A stretch of 64,000 nt of DNA from Pseudonocardia sp. T1-2H (GCF_038039215.1 NZ_JBBPCL010000001.1:620001-684000); one strand, 5' to 3'; positions 44,975 to 54,449 are shown, counted from the first letter of the stretch. Notes: a model not told the origin generated them from the sequence alone. Numbers and translations are program-made.

Positions 44975-45761
44975 GTGCCCGCTGAGCTTCTCCGTCGGCC
45001 TCGTCGAGTCCGCGCACGGTGAGAGACCCGCCGATCCCGACGCGCCGGGTGTCGGCGTCGTCGCGCCGTTCGACTTCGCTCTGGACCGCGAGCTGTGGCG
45101 CTGGGTGCCCGAGGACGTCTCCCTCTACCTGACCCGGCTGCCGTTCTTCACGACGCCGGTGACGGTCCAGATGGCCGTCGCGGTCGGGGACCGCCGGGCG
45201 GTGCGCCGGGCGACCAGGGACGTGCTGACGCCGCGGCCCGGCACCGTCACGTTCGCGTGCACGTCGGGCAGCTTCGTCAGCGGGGTCCAGGGCGAGTACG
45301 TGCTCCGCCGGACGATGATCGAGGCCGGGGCGCCCACCGCGTCGACCACGAGCGGGGCGCTGATCGACGCGTTGCAGGTCCTCGGCGTCACCCGGCTGGC
45401 GATCGCGACGCCGTACATCGAGGCGGTGACGACCCGGCTGGTCACCTACCTCGCGGACCACGGCGTGGCGACGGTGGCGAGCGAGGGGCTCGGGCTGCTC
45501 GGCAACATCTGGCGGGTGAGCTACGACCAGGTCGTCGACATCGTCCGCGCGGTGGACCGGCCGGAGGCCGAGGCGTTGTTCATCAGCTGCACCAACCTGC
45601 CCACCTACGACATCATCGAGCCGCTCGAGCAGGCGCTGGGCAAGCCGGTGCTGACGGCGAACCAGGTGACGATGTGGGCGTCGCTGCGGGCGATCGGCCG
45701 GCAGGCGGTCGGCGGCGGCCGGCTGCTCTCCGCGCCCGAGCAGCAGCTGTCGATGGCGTGA
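44975..45761 (+). CDS. Asp/Glu racemase-fold enzyme (maleate isomerase/arylmalonate decarboxylase type), paralogue A, frameshifted at the start
   Basis: About 261 residues if the GTG at 44975 (GGGAG upstream) joins the main frame by losing one base near 44987; the unbroken frame has no start until 45105, inside the first conserved strand. Both catalytic cysteines of the two-Cys racemase/isomerase mechanism are present: FACTSGSFVSG and FISCTNLPTYD. Maleate isomerase, aspartate racemase and hydantoin racemase share this layout. It lies between DUF3830 and paralogue B. Confidence 0.8.
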
Positions 45762-45784
45762 CTCCGGCCGGAAGGACTCGACAT

Positions 45785-45805
45785 GTTGTCCGGTTGTCGA
45801 CAATC
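45785..45805. promoter_or_regulatory. GntR-type operator, site 2
   Basis: On the minus strand it reads GATTGTCGACAAC, two bases, GACAAC: a full palindrome (TTGTCGACAA) plus an extra half-site. It ends 8 bp before the ATG of paralogue B, so binding would cover the ribosome site or promoter. Site 3 has the same palindrome and half-site spacing. Confidence 0.8.
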
Positions 45806-45813
45806 ATGAGGGC

Positions 45814-46545
45814 ATGAGCACTGGCACGCCGACCGTCGGCATCCTCTACCCCGGCTTCTCCGCCGAGGACGACTACCCGCGCGCCGAGCAGCTCCTCGGC
45901 GACGCCCGCCTCCCGCTCGTGCACACCCTGATGCGGGAGGACGCGCACCGCGTCGACGCGCTGCTGGACGTCGGCGGCGACGAGATCCTCGCGGACGGGG
46001 CCCGGGCGGTCGCGGAGCAGGCCGGGCCGTTGGACTCGATCATCTGGGCCTGCACGTCCGGCAGCTTCGTCTTCGGCTGGGACGGCGCCGCGGCGCAGGT
46101 CGACGCGCTGCGGAAGGTGGCGGGGGTACCGGCGTCGAGCACGTCGTTCGCCTTCGTCGACGCCTGCCGGCGGCTCGGGATCACCAGGGTCGCCGTGGGG
46201 GCCACCTACCCGGACGACGTGGCGGAGCGGTTCGTCGAGTTCCTCGGCAAGGCCGGGATCACGGTCCTGACGCTCTCGGCGCGCGGGATCGTCACCGCCG
46301 CCGAGGTCGGCACGCTGCCCGGGGACCTGGTGCTGGACTTCGCCGCGGCCGCGGACCACGCGGACGCGCAGGCCGTCCTGCTGCCGGACACGGCGCTGCA
46401 CACGGTCGACCTGCTCGACGCCCTCGACGCGCGGGTGGGCAAGCCGGTGCTGACGGCGAACCAGGTGAGTATCTGGCAGGGCCTGCGCCTCGCCGGGCAG
46501 GACGAGCGGCGGAAGGGCTTCGGCGCCTTGTTCGCCGGGAACTGA
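45814..46545 (+). CDS. Asp/Glu racemase-fold enzyme, paralogue B with one catalytic Cys replaced
   Basis: 243 residues. It aligns with paralogue A across both signature regions: WACTSGSFVFG keeps the first Cys, but the second region reads LLPDTALHTVD where A has FISCTNLPTYD, placing Asp at the second Cys. The shared tail GKPVLTANQV confirms the alignment. A single-Cys enzyme of this fold cannot use the two-base racemase mechanism; a decarboxylase-like reaction as in arylmalonate decarboxylase is a possibility. Eight bases precede the GntR gene. Confidence 0.85.
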   Translation: MSTGTPTVGILYPGFSAEDDYPRAEQLLGDARLPLVHTLMREDAHRVDALLDVGGDEILADGARAVAEQAGPLDSIIWACTSGSFVFGWDGAAAQVDALRKVAGVPASSTSFAFVDACRRLGITRVAVGATYPDDVAERFVEFLGKAGITVLTLSARGIVTAAEVGTLPGDLVLDFAAAADHADAQAVLLPDTALHTVDLLDALDARVGKPVLTANQVSIWQGLRLAGQDERRKGFGALFAGN

Positions 46546-46552
46546 GGGGTTC

Positions 46553-47275
46553 ATGGAGCTGGACACGAGCGGGCTGGAGCCCCTGGAGCGGCGGTCGACG
46601 GCGGCGATCGTCGCGGACCGCATCCGCACGGCGATCATGCGCGGGACCTTCCCGCCCGGGACCCAGCTCGGGGAGGTCGAGCTCGCGAACCGCCTGGGGG
46701 TGAGCCGCGGTCCACTGCGCGAGGCGATGCAGCGGCTCGTCGCCGAGGGGTTGCTGCGCAGCGAGCGGCACCGCGGGCTGTTCGTCCGGGACCTCGACGC
46801 GGCGGACGTGCGGGACGTCTACACGGCCCGGACCGCCGTCGAACGGGCTGCGGCGTTGCTGCTGCTCGCCGAGGGCGACCGCAGCGCCGCGGTCGCGCGG
46901 CTCACCGCGGCGCTCGCGACGATGGAGGCCGCCGCGGCCGCGGGGGACGCCGTCGCGCTGGCCGACGCGGACCACGACTTCCACGCCGAGCTCGTCGCCG
47001 CGTCCGGGAGCCCGCGGCTGCACCGGATGGCCCGCGCCCTGCTCGTCGAGACGCGGATGTGCCTGGCAGCGCTGCAGCAGACCGCCCCGCCGGCGGAGGA
47101 CCTGCTCGACGAGCACCGCACGCTGCGCGACGCGCTGCGGGACGGCGACGCCGCCCGGTTCGTGGGGATGCTCGAGGCGCACATGGCGGACGCGGTCGCG
47201 CGGATCCTGGACGTCACGGCCGTCGCGGACCTGACCACGGACGAACCCGACCCGACCGGAGCCGTCCCCGCCTGA
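46553..47275 (+). CDS. GntR-family regulator, FCD (FadR) subgroup
   Basis: 240 residues. An N-terminal winged helix (IVADRIRTAIMRGTFPPGTQ, then LANRLGVSRGPLREAMQRLV) and an all-helical FCD effector domain with metal-binding-type DADHDFHAELV and HMADAV histidines. FCD regulators sense small carboxylic acids. Three operators of the subgroup consensus flank genes in this cluster, so it is very probably the local regulator. An inverted-repeat hairpin follows the stop by 3 bp. Confidence 0.92.
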   Translation: MELDTSGLEPLERRSTAAIVADRIRTAIMRGTFPPGTQLGEVELANRLGVSRGPLREAMQRLVAEGLLRSERHRGLFVRDLDAADVRDVYTARTAVERAAALLLLAEGDRSAAVARLTAALATMEAAAAAGDAVALADADHDFHAELVAASGSPRLHRMARALLVETRMCLAALQQTAPPAEDLLDEHRTLRDALRDGDAARFVGMLEAHMADAVARILDVTAVADLTTDEPDPTGAVPA

Positions 47276-47278
47276 CCT

Positions 47279-47318
47279 GTGCGCGGGAAACCTCGCTAGA
47301 ACGAGGTTCCCCGCGCAC
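47279..47318 (+). terminator. Hairpin after the GntR gene
   Basis: GTGCGCGGGAAACCTCG (47279-47295) pairs with CGAGGTTCCCCGCGCAC (47302-47318) with one mismatch in 17 and a 6-base loop. It starts 3 bp after the stop codon. No U tract. It separates the GntR gene from the AEC permease gene. Confidence 0.75.
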
Positions 47319-47445
47319 GACCCCCGGCGACCTGCGGTCTGTCCTCCCCGGCGGCCGTGAACCCGGGGAACCTCCGTAACCTGGTCAGGCGTGACGGCCC
47401 AGTGACCTCCGACGGCCCAGTGGCCTCCGCGGCGAGCGACCTCCG

Positions 47446-48371
47446 GTGAGCGGCATCCTCGAGGGTTTCCTCGTCATCGGCGTCGTCGTGGGCGTCGGCT
47501 ACCTGATCGGCCGCGCCGGGGTGCTCGGCCCGTCGGCCACCCAGGTCCTGTCCCGCACCGCGTTCTTCGTCGCCAGCCCGGCCCTGTTGTTCGTCACCCT
47601 GCAGGCGGCGGACGTCCGGGCGGTGTTCTCCGAGGCGCTGATCGTCACCGCCGGGTCGAGCTCGCTGGCCTGCCTGCTGTACGTGCCGATCGGGCGCTGG
47701 TGGCGCAGGCGCCCGGCGGGCGAGACGGCGATCGGGGCGATGGCCAGCGGCTACGTCAACGCGGGCAACCTCGGCATCCCGATCGCGACGTACGCGCTGG
47801 GCAGCGCCGCCGAGGTCGCCCCGGTGCTGCTGTTCCAGCTCGCCGTACTGACGCCGCTGTTCTCCACCGTGCTCGACGTCGTGTCCTCGAGCGGGGAACA
47901 CTCCTCCCGGATGCGGACGATCTCCGCGCCGCTGCGGAACCCGCTGGCGGTGGCGAGCGGGATCGGCATCGTCGCGTCGCTCGTCGACTTCCACCCGCCC
48001 GAACCGGTGATGGCGCCGATCCAGCTGATCGCGGACCTCGCCGTGCCCGGCATGCTGCTGGCGTTCGGGATCTCGCTGCGGGGTGCGGCGCGGCCCGGCT
48101 CGGGGAGTCCCGGCCGCTGCTGCTGTCGATCGTGGTGATCAAGACCGTGCTGCACCCGCTGATCGCGTACCTGATCGGCGGGCCGATCCTCGGCCTGGAG
48201 GGGCACGCGCTGCTCGCGGTGGTGGTCCTGGCGGCGCTGCCGACGGCACAGAACGTCTTCGGCTACGCGGTCCGGTTCGACCAGGGGGTGGTCCTGGGCC
48301 GGGACGCGGCGCTGACCACGACGATCGTCAGCGTGCCCGTGCTGATCGCGGTCGTGGCGATCCTGGCCTGA
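47446..48371 (+). CDS. AEC-family (auxin efflux carrier/malonate-type) transporter, frameshifted
   Basis: About 308 residues if one base is restored between about 48085 and 48110. The N-part has five to six TMs (LEGFLVIGVVVGVGYLIGRA; FVASPALLFVTL; YVNAGNLGIPIATYAL) with the conserved N-x-G-N-L-G motif. The C-part in another frame supplies IVVIKTVLHPLIAYLIGGPI and ALPTAQNVFGYAVRF. AEC proteins move small carboxylates such as malonate or malate. In this cluster it is the likely importer of the substrate. Confidence 0.82.
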
Positions 48372-48420
48372 ACGGCGGCCGGTCTTGCCGCGAGCGAGGT
48401 CCCGTGGTTCCATCGACGCA

Positions 48421-48442
48421 GATTGTCGACAACCCGACAATC
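48421..48442. promoter_or_regulatory. GntR-type operator, site 3
   Basis: GATTGTCGACAAC, then two bases, then GACAATC: the same 13-bp core and half-site spacing as site 2 in inverse orientation. It lies 48 bp before the aminotransferase ATG. Confidence 0.8.
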
Positions 48443-48490
48443 ACCTGCCGCCTAGCTCGTACTGCTCGATCCGTCCAGGGAGCCCTCTTC

Positions 48491-49747
48491 ATGGCACAGC
48501 TGTCCCCGATGCTCACCCAGGCCACCCCGGTCCAGGCCGCGCGCGGCGAGGGCGTCCACCTCTACGACACCGACGGCCGCCGGTACCTCGACTTCACCGC
48601 GGGCATCGGCGTGACCAGCACCGGGCACTGCCACCCCAAGGTCGTCGCGGCGGCCCAGGAGCAGGTTGCGACACTGATCCACGGCCAGTACACGACAGTC
48701 ATGCACCAGCCCCTGCTGACGCTCACCGAGCGGCTCGGGGAGGTGCTGCCGGACGGTATCGACAGCCTGTTCTTCGCCAACTCCGGCAGCGAGGCCGTCG
48801 AGGCCTCCGTGCGGCTCGCCCGGCACGCCACCGGCCGGCCGCTGATCCTGGCGTTCGACGGCGGCTTCCACGGGCGCACCATGGGTGCGGCCGCGCTGAC
48901 CACCTCCGGCGCGAAGATCCGCTCCGGCATCGGCCCGATGATGGGCGGCGTCGCGTTCGCGCCGTTCCCGTACGCGTACCGCTACGGCTGGACCGAGGAG
49001 CAGGCCGTCGAGTTCGCGCTCAAGGAGCTCGACCGGCAGCTGGTCACCACCGCGCCGGCCGCGGACGTCGCCGCGTTCATCATCGAGCCGGTCCTCGGTG
49101 AGGGCGGCTACGTGCCGACCCCGCCGCCGTTCCTGCAGGGCCTGCGCGAGCGCGCCGACCGCCACGGCATCCTGCTGATCGCCGACGAGGTGCAGACCGG
49201 CTACGGCCGCACCGGGAGGTTCTGGGGCCACCAGCACGCCGCCGGCGCCACCCCGGACATCCTGATCACCGCGAAGGGCCTGGCCAGCGGCTTCCCCCTG
49301 TCCGCGATCGCCGCGCCGCGGGACCTGATGGCGAAGGCGCGCCCGGGCTCGCAGGGCGGGACCTACGGCGGCAACGCGGTGGCCTGCGCCGCGGCGATCG
49401 CGACCCTGGAGGTCGTGCAGGAGGAGGGGCTCGTCGAGAACGCCGCGACCCAGGGCAGGAGGCTGCTCGACGCCGTCCGCGCCGCCACGGCGGACGTCCC
49501 CGTCGTCGGCGACGTCCGCGGCCTCGGCCTGATGGTCGGGATCGAGTTCACCGCCCCCGACGGCACCCCGGACGCCGCCACCGCCGTCCGGGCGCACGCC
49601 GCAGCGGCCGAGCAGGGCCTGCTGCTGCTGACCTGCGGCGCCTTCGGCAACGTCGTGCGGATGATCCCGCCGCTGGTGGTGAACGCCGAGCAGGTCGACG
49701 AGGGCGTCGCGCTCTGGACGAAGGCGCTCGCCGACGCCGTCTCCTGA
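48491..49747 (+). CDS. Class III aminotransferase (4-aminobutyrate/omega-amino-acid type)
   Basis: 418 residues. PLP lysine lies in LITAKGLASGFPL; IADEVQTGYGRTGRFW, ANSGSEAVEASVRLAR and FHGRTMGAAALT are the class III signatures. It would move an omega- or beta-amino group to a keto acid, giving a semialdehyde. No semialdehyde dehydrogenase is beside it, though the 2-hydroxyacid dehydrogenase lies in the same regulon by shared operators. It converges with mrp. Confidence 0.92.
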   Translation: MAQLSPMLTQATPVQAARGEGVHLYDTDGRRYLDFTAGIGVTSTGHCHPKVVAAAQEQVATLIHGQYTTVMHQPLLTLTERLGEVLPDGIDSLFFANSGSEAVEASVRLARHATGRPLILAFDGGFHGRTMGAAALTTSGAKIRSGIGPMMGGVAFAPFPYAYRYGWTEEQAVEFALKELDRQLVTTAPAADVAAFIIEPVLGEGGYVPTPPPFLQGLRERADRHGILLIADEVQTGYGRTGRFWGHQHAAGATPDILITAKGLASGFPLSAIAAPRDLMAKARPGSQGGTYGGNAVACAAAIATLEVVQEEGLVENAATQGRRLLDAVRAATADVPVVGDVRGLGLMVGIEFTAPDGTPDAATAVRAHAAAAEQGLLLLTCGAFGNVVRMIPPLVVNAEQVDEGVALWTKALADAVS

Positions 49748-49767
49748 CCCCGGAGGGAACGCACGAA

Positions 49768-49804
49768 CGGCACCCTCGCGCGGACCTGCCGCGCGAGAGT
49801 GCCG
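49768..49804. terminator. Bidirectional hairpin between aminotransferase and mrp
   Basis: CGGCACCCTCGCGCGG (49768-49783) pairs with CCGCGCGAGAGTGCCG (49789-49804), 15 of 16 bases, 5-base loop. It sits between convergent genes. The ACGAACGGCACCCTCGC entry sequence recurs at 56850, so this belongs to a dispersed hairpin family. Confidence 0.75.
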
Positions 49805-49823
49805 ATCGGGTGGATCGACAGGG

Positions 49824-50978
49824 TTACTTGCGGACCGGGGAGATGTTCAGGCTCATCCCCGCCAGGCCCCGGCTCCGCACCGTGAGGGTGTCCGCGATGC
49901 CCTGCAGCGCCCGGGCGGCGGGGCTCTCCGGCTGCGCCCGGACGATCGGGGTGCCCGAGTCCCCGCACTCCCGCAGCCGCGGCTCGAGCGGGATCTGGCC
50001 GAGCAGCTTCACCGGCGCGCCCAGGGACTTCGTCAGCGAGTCCGCGACGGTCTGGCCGCCGCCGGACCCGAAGACCTCCATGCGCGAGCCGTCGGGCATC
50101 TCCATCCAGGACATGTTCTCGACGACGCCGGCGAGGCGCTGACGGGTCTGCAGTGCGATCGAGCCCGCGCGCTCTGCGACCTCGGCCGCAGCCTGCTGCG
50201 GCGTGGTCACCACGATCAGCTCGGCGTTGGGGATCAGCTGCGCGGTGGAGATGGCGATGTCACCGGTGCCGGGCGGCAGGTCCAGCAACAGGACGTCCAG
50301 GTCTCCCCAGAACACGTCCGCCAGGAACTGCTGCAGCGCGCGGTGCAGCATCGGGCCGCGCCACACCACCGGGGTGTTGTCCTGCACGAACATCCCGATG
50401 GAGATCACCTTCACGCCGTGCGCCTGCGGCGGCATGATCATGTTTTCGACCTTGGTGGGCCGGGCGTCCGCGCCGAGCATCCGCGGCACCGAGTGGCCGT
50501 AGATGTCCGCGTCGACGACGCCGACCTTGAGGCCCTTCGCGGCCATGGCCGCGGCGAGGTTGACCGTCACCGAGGACTTGCCGACGCCGCCCTTGCCGGA
50601 GGCGACGCAGTACACGCGCGTCAGCGAGCCCGGCTGGGAGAACGGGATGACCGGCTCCTCGGAGTCCCCGCGCAGGCTCTTGCGCATCGCGGTGCGCTGC
50701 TCGTCGCTCATCACGTCGAGCTCGACCCGCACGTCGCGGATGCCGGGCACGTCCATGACGGCGGTGGTGACGCGGGAGGTGATCGTCTCGCGCATCGGAC
50801 AGCCGGCGACGGTGAGGTAGACGCCGACGGCCGCGACGCCGTCCGGCGCGACGGCGACGCTCTTGACCATGCCGAGATCCGTGATGGGCCGGTGGATCTC
50901 GGGGTCCTCGACCTTGGTCAGGGCGGCCCGGACGGCCTGCTCCATCGTCTCGGTGCTGGTGTTTCCCATGACGGACAT
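49824..50978 (-). CDS. mrp: Mrp/ApbC-type iron-sulfur carrier ATPase
   Basis: 384 residues from the ATG at 50978 (ATG at 50969 is close). An N-terminal MIP18/DUF59 domain (VRAALTKVEDPEIHRPITDL) precedes the P-loop ATPase with the deviant Walker A GKGGVGKSS, DADIYGHSVPRML and LDLPPGTGD. It binds and transfers Fe-S clusters; the usual C-terminal CxxC is absent from the visible end, as in several actinobacterial homologues. It corresponds to Rv1229c. Confidence 0.92.
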   Translation of the reverse strand: MSVMGNTSTETMEQAVRAALTKVEDPEIHRPITDLGMVKSVAVAPDGVAAVGVYLTVAGCPMRETITSRVTTAVMDVPGIRDVRVELDVMSDEQRTAMRKSLRGDSEEPVIPFSQPGSLTRVYCVASGKGGVGKSSVTVNLAAAMAAKGLKVGVVDADIYGHSVPRMLGADARPTKVENMIMPPQAHGVKVISIGMFVQDNTPVVWRGPMLHRALQQFLADVFWGDLDVLLLDLPPGTGDIAISTAQLIPNAELIVVTTPQQAAAEVAERAGSIALQTRQRLAGVVENMSWMEMPDGSRMEVFGSGGGQTVADSLTKSLGAPVKLLGQIPLEPRLRECGDSGTPIVRAQPESPAARALQGIADTLTVRSRGLAGMSLNISPVRK

Positions 50979-51114
50979 CTGGGTCTCCGCTGAACCTTCC
51001 GTTGCGACGCATGACCGGGTGCGCGGCGATGTGGTGGTTCCGGCGCGCCCGGTGGGCTCGTTCCATGCTACGTCCGCCCCCGCGGCGGCCCGCGCATCCG
51101 TAGCATCTGTGAAC

Positions 51115-51663
51115 GTGACGGACATCGCTGACGCCCCACAGGGGCTACTCAGGTCCGCGCACGGGGGGAACAGCAAGGATCCGGGACGGGCGCCGCGCAC
51201 GGTGCCCTCCCCGGAGGAGCTGGCGTCGTGGCGGGCCTTCCTGCGCGCGCACGCCACGATCACCCGGGCGCTCGAGACCGAACTGGAGGCCGAGCAGCGA
51301 CTCTCGCTGGCGGCCTACGACGTGCTGGTGCAGCTGGCGGAGGCGCCGCAACGCAGGTTGCGGATGACCGAGCTCGCGGACGCCGTGCTGCTGTCCCGTT
51401 CCGGGGTGACCCGGCTCGTGGACCGGCTCGAACGCTCCGGCCTGGTGCGGCGGGAACGGGTCGCGAACGACGGCCGGGGGGTCGCCGCGCTGCTCACCCC
51501 CGCCGGGCTGGACCGGCTCCGGACGGCGTCGCGGACCCATCTGCGGGGGGTGACCCGGCACTTCGTCCGGCACCTGGAGCCGGCGGACCTGGCCACGATG
51601 GAGCGGATCGGCCGGACGCTGGCCGCCCGCCAGGACCCGTCGGGCCGGAAGGCACCCGAGTAG
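51115..51663 (+). CDS. MarR-family transcriptional regulator
   Basis: 182 residues from a GTG, divergent from mrp with 136 bp between. The winged helix has LAAYDVLVQLAEAPQRRLRM, then LADAVLLSRSGVTRLVDRLE, and the wing RRERVANDGRGVAALLTPAG. An Arg/Pro-rich N-terminal lead of about 30 residues is unusual in length. The ligand is unknown; it may control mrp or itself. Confidence 0.9.
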   Translation: MTDIADAPQGLLRSAHGGNSKDPGRAPRTVPSPEELASWRAFLRAHATITRALETELEAEQRLSLAAYDVLVQLAEAPQRRLRMTELADAVLLSRSGVTRLVDRLERSGLVRRERVANDGRGVAALLTPAGLDRLRTASRTHLRGVTRHFVRHLEPADLATMERIGRTLAARQDPSGRKAPE

Positions 51664-51672
51664 CCGCGCCGG

Positions 51673-52209
51673 TCAGTCACCCGCCGCCGAGCGGCCCGCC
51701 CGCCGGGAACGGTCGCGGTCGCGCGCGGGCGGCTGACCGTCGACGGCAGCCTGCAGGGTCGCCGTCAGCCGGTCCAGCTCGCTGCGCAGGTAGTCCCGGG
51801 TGGCGACCTCGCCCACCGCGATCCGCAGCGCGGCGAGCTCGCGGGCGAGGTACTCGGTGTCCGCCTTCGTGCGTTCGGCACGGCGGCGGTCCTCGTCGAG
51901 CGCGATGCGGTCCCGGTCGTCCTGCCGGTTCTGGGCGAGCAGGATCAGCGGGGCGGCGTAGGCGGCCTGTGTGGAGAAGGCCAGGTTGAGCAGGATGAAC
52001 GGGTACGGGTCCCACCGGATCCGCCACGCCACGAGGTTCAGCCCGATCCAGACCACGACGACCACGGTCTGGATCGCGAGGAAGCGCCCGGTGCCGAGGT
52101 AGCGGGCGACCCGCTCGGAGAGCCTGGCGAAGCCGTCCGGGTCCAGCTCGAACCGGCGGCGGCCGAGCCGCGGCTGGTCCAGCCGCCGGGACGTGTGCTG
52201 CTCAGGCAT
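51673..52209 (-). CDS. DUF1003 membrane protein
   Basis: 178 residues. Two TM helices (FLAIQTVVVVVWIGLNLVAW and PFILLNLAFSTQAAYAAPLI) carry the DUF1003 signature, then a coiled coil of about 60 residues rich in Asp/Arg (NRQDDRDRIALDEDRRRAE). It overlaps the upstream MgtE/CBS gene by 8 bp and follows it in mycobacteria (Rv1231c). Function unknown, possibly a cation channel accessory. Confidence 0.9.
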   Translation of the reverse strand: MPEQHTSRRLDQPRLGRRRFELDPDGFARLSERVARYLGTGRFLAIQTVVVVVWIGLNLVAWRIRWDPYPFILLNLAFSTQAAYAAPLILLAQNRQDDRDRIALDEDRRRAERTKADTEYLARELAALRIAVGEVATRDYLRSELDRLTATLQAAVDGQPPARDRDRSRRAGRSAAGD

Positions 52210-53537
52210 GGTCCGTTCCGTTCCGGTCCGCGGGTGGAGGCGGGGGCACTGCCGCCAGGACCCCGTCCACCACGGCAGCGCCCTGCCCCGCCCCGCCCCC
52301 GGGCTCGTTCATCCGGTCCCGCCAACCGATCGGCAGCAGGTGGTCCAGCACGTCGTCGACGGTGACGGCGCCGAGCAGGTGGTCCTCCCCGTCGACGACC
52401 GGGGCCGCGACCAGGTTGTACGCCGCGAAGTAGCGGGTGATCTCGCCGAGCGTGGCGTCGGGTGCCAGCCGGTCCAGCTCGGCGTCGACCACGCCCGCGA
52501 CCAGCTCGAACGGCGCCTCGCGGAGCAACCGCTGGGCGTGTACGCAGCCGAGGTACCGGCCCGTCGGCGTCGCGCTCGGCGGCCGGCAGACGAACACCAT
52601 GCTGGCCAGCGCCGGCGGGATGTCCGGGTTCCGGATCTGCGCCAGCGCCTCGGCGACGGTGGCGTCGGGCCGAAGGATGATCGGCTCCGGGGTCATCAGG
52701 CCGCCGGCGGTGTCCGACGAGTACCTCATCAGCCGCCGCACCGGCTCGGACTCCTCGGGCTCCATCAGCCCCAGCAGCCGGCGGGCCTCCTCGTCCGGGA
52801 AGCTCGTGCAGCAGGTCCGCGGCGTCGTCGGGGGACATGGCCTCCAGCACGTCCGCGGCGCGTTCGGAGTCCAGGTGGCCCAGCAGGGTGCGCTGCTCGG
52901 ACTCGGACAGCTCCTCGAAGACGTCCGCGAGCCGCTCGTCGTCCAGGCTGTCGATGACCTCGTGCTGGCGCTTGCGGGGCAGCTCGGACAGCGCGACGGC
53001 GAGATCCGTGGGACGCATGGTGTCGAAGACGGCGAGCAGACCCTCGGTGCCCTGCCGGTCCGACAACGTCAACCCCTGCACCGCGCTCCACGGCAGCACC
53101 TGCACCTGCGCGCGGCGGGTGAGCCGTGGCCGGCGCGCGCGCACGGCCAGCCGGCCGACCACCCAGTCCCGGGAGCGCAGCGGCTCGATCGCCGCGTCGA
53201 CGACGACGGCCTCCTCGCCCGAGTCCCGCAGCCGCACCGGCGCGTCGAGCATCTGGCCCAGCACCAGCGTCTCGTTGGGGCGCTGGTGGAAGCCGCGCAG
53301 GCTGACCGAGCCGGACGCGAGCGTGACGGCCGCCGGATCGATGTCCGCGACGCGCAGCATCGGCACGAAGATCCGGCGCCGGGTCGACAGCTCGACGACG
53401 AGCCCCAGCACCCGCGGCGGGGTCGCGTCCACCCGCAGCGTGGCCACGACGTCCCGGACCTTGCCGATCCGCTCACCGTCGGGCCCGAACACGGCGAGCC
53501 CCGCCATGCGGGCGACGAAGATGCGTGCGGACCCCAT
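52202..53537 (-). CDS. MgtE N-terminal plus CBS-domain protein (PRC-barrel lead), frameshifted
   Basis: About 444 residues when one extra C (GGG at 52797-52799 on the plus strand) is removed. The N-part has PRC-barrel-like strands (VARMAGLAVFGPDGERIGKV) and an MgtE-N superhelix (LAVALSELPRKRQHEVIDSL, then DVLEAMSPDDAADLLHEL). The second frame holds two CBS domains (DTAGGLMTPEPIILRPDATV; LLGAVTVDDVLDHLLP). No MgtE channel domain follows, so it is a soluble magnesium/nucleotide sensor. It matches Rv1232c. Confidence 0.83.
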
Positions 53538-53579
53538 GGGCGCAGCCTAGAACGGTGACACGCCCTAGGGTGTCCGTCC

Positions 53580-54449
53580 GTGCCGAACCTGCGATTCGAC
53601 GTCGTCGACGTGTTCACCGACCGGGCCTACGCCGGCAACCCGCTCGCCGTCGTGCACGGCGCGGACTCCCTCACGCCTGAGCAGATGCAGGCGGTCGCGG
53701 CCGAGTTCGCCCTGTCCGAGACCGCCTTCGCGCTGCAGCCGACCGAGCCGGGAGCGGACTACCGGCTGCGCATCTTCACCCCCGCGCGCGAGCTGCCGTT
53801 CGCCGGGCACCCGAGCGTCGGTGCGGCCTGGGTGCTGGCCCGCGACGGCGTGATCCGGCGCGGCGACGTCGTCCAGGAGTGCGGCGCGGGCCTGCTCCCG
53901 GTGCACGTCGACGAGGCCGGGGCGCAGGTCACCGGCGGCTCGCCCGAGGTCGGCGAGGACCTGGACGCGGCCCTGCTCGCCACCGCCGTCGGGTTGAACC
54001 CGGACGACGTCGACGGCGCCGCGGCGCCCGGGGTCGCGGCCGCCGGGATCCCCTTCGCCTTCCTCCCCGTGCACGACGACGCCGTGGCGCGCCTGGAGCC
54101 GGACCCGGAGGCGTTGAGCGCGCAGACCGACGGCCTCGTCGGCCTCGCCGTCTACAGCCTCTCCGCGGACGCGACACGGGTCCGTCTGCGGATGTTCGCC
54201 CCCGACGTGGGAGTGGCCGAGGACCCCGCGACGGGCTCCGCGGCCGTCGCGCTGGCCGTCCACCTCGTGGACCGCGGCCTGCTGGAACCGGACGGGGAGT
54301 CCGCGTTCACCGTCTCCCAGGGCGTGGAGATCGGGCGGCCGTCGACGCTGCACGTCACGGTCCGCGCCGCGGGGGGCCGCGCGGTCGGGACGGCCGTCCG
54401 TGGCGGCGTCGTCGCCGTCTCCCGAGGTGAGCTGGTGGCGCTGCCCTGA
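53580..54449 (+). CDS. PhzF-family isomerase
   Basis: 289 residues from a [19 protein letters not shown], the catalytic Glu in [10 protein letters not shown], the [12 protein letters not shown] loop and [12 protein letters not shown] are PhzF signatures with DapF-like fold. Members isomerise or epimerise phenazine-type or other substrates; no phenazine genes are near. It starts an insertion of three genes relative to the mycobacterial order. Confidence 0.92.
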   Translation: MPNLRFDVVDVFTDRAYAGNPLAVVHGADSLTPEQMQAVAAEFALSETAFALQPTEPGADYRLRIFTPARELPFAGHPSVGAAWVLARDGVIRRGDVVQECGAGLLPVHVDEAGAQVTGGSPEVGEDLDAALLATAVGLNPDDVDGAAAPGVAAAGIPFAFLPVHDDAVARLEPDPEALSAQTDGLVGLAVYSLSADATRVRLRMFAPDVGVAEDPATGSAAVALAVHLVDRGLLEPDGESAFTVSQGVEIGRPSTLHVTVRAAGGRAVGTAVRGGVVAVSRGELVALP

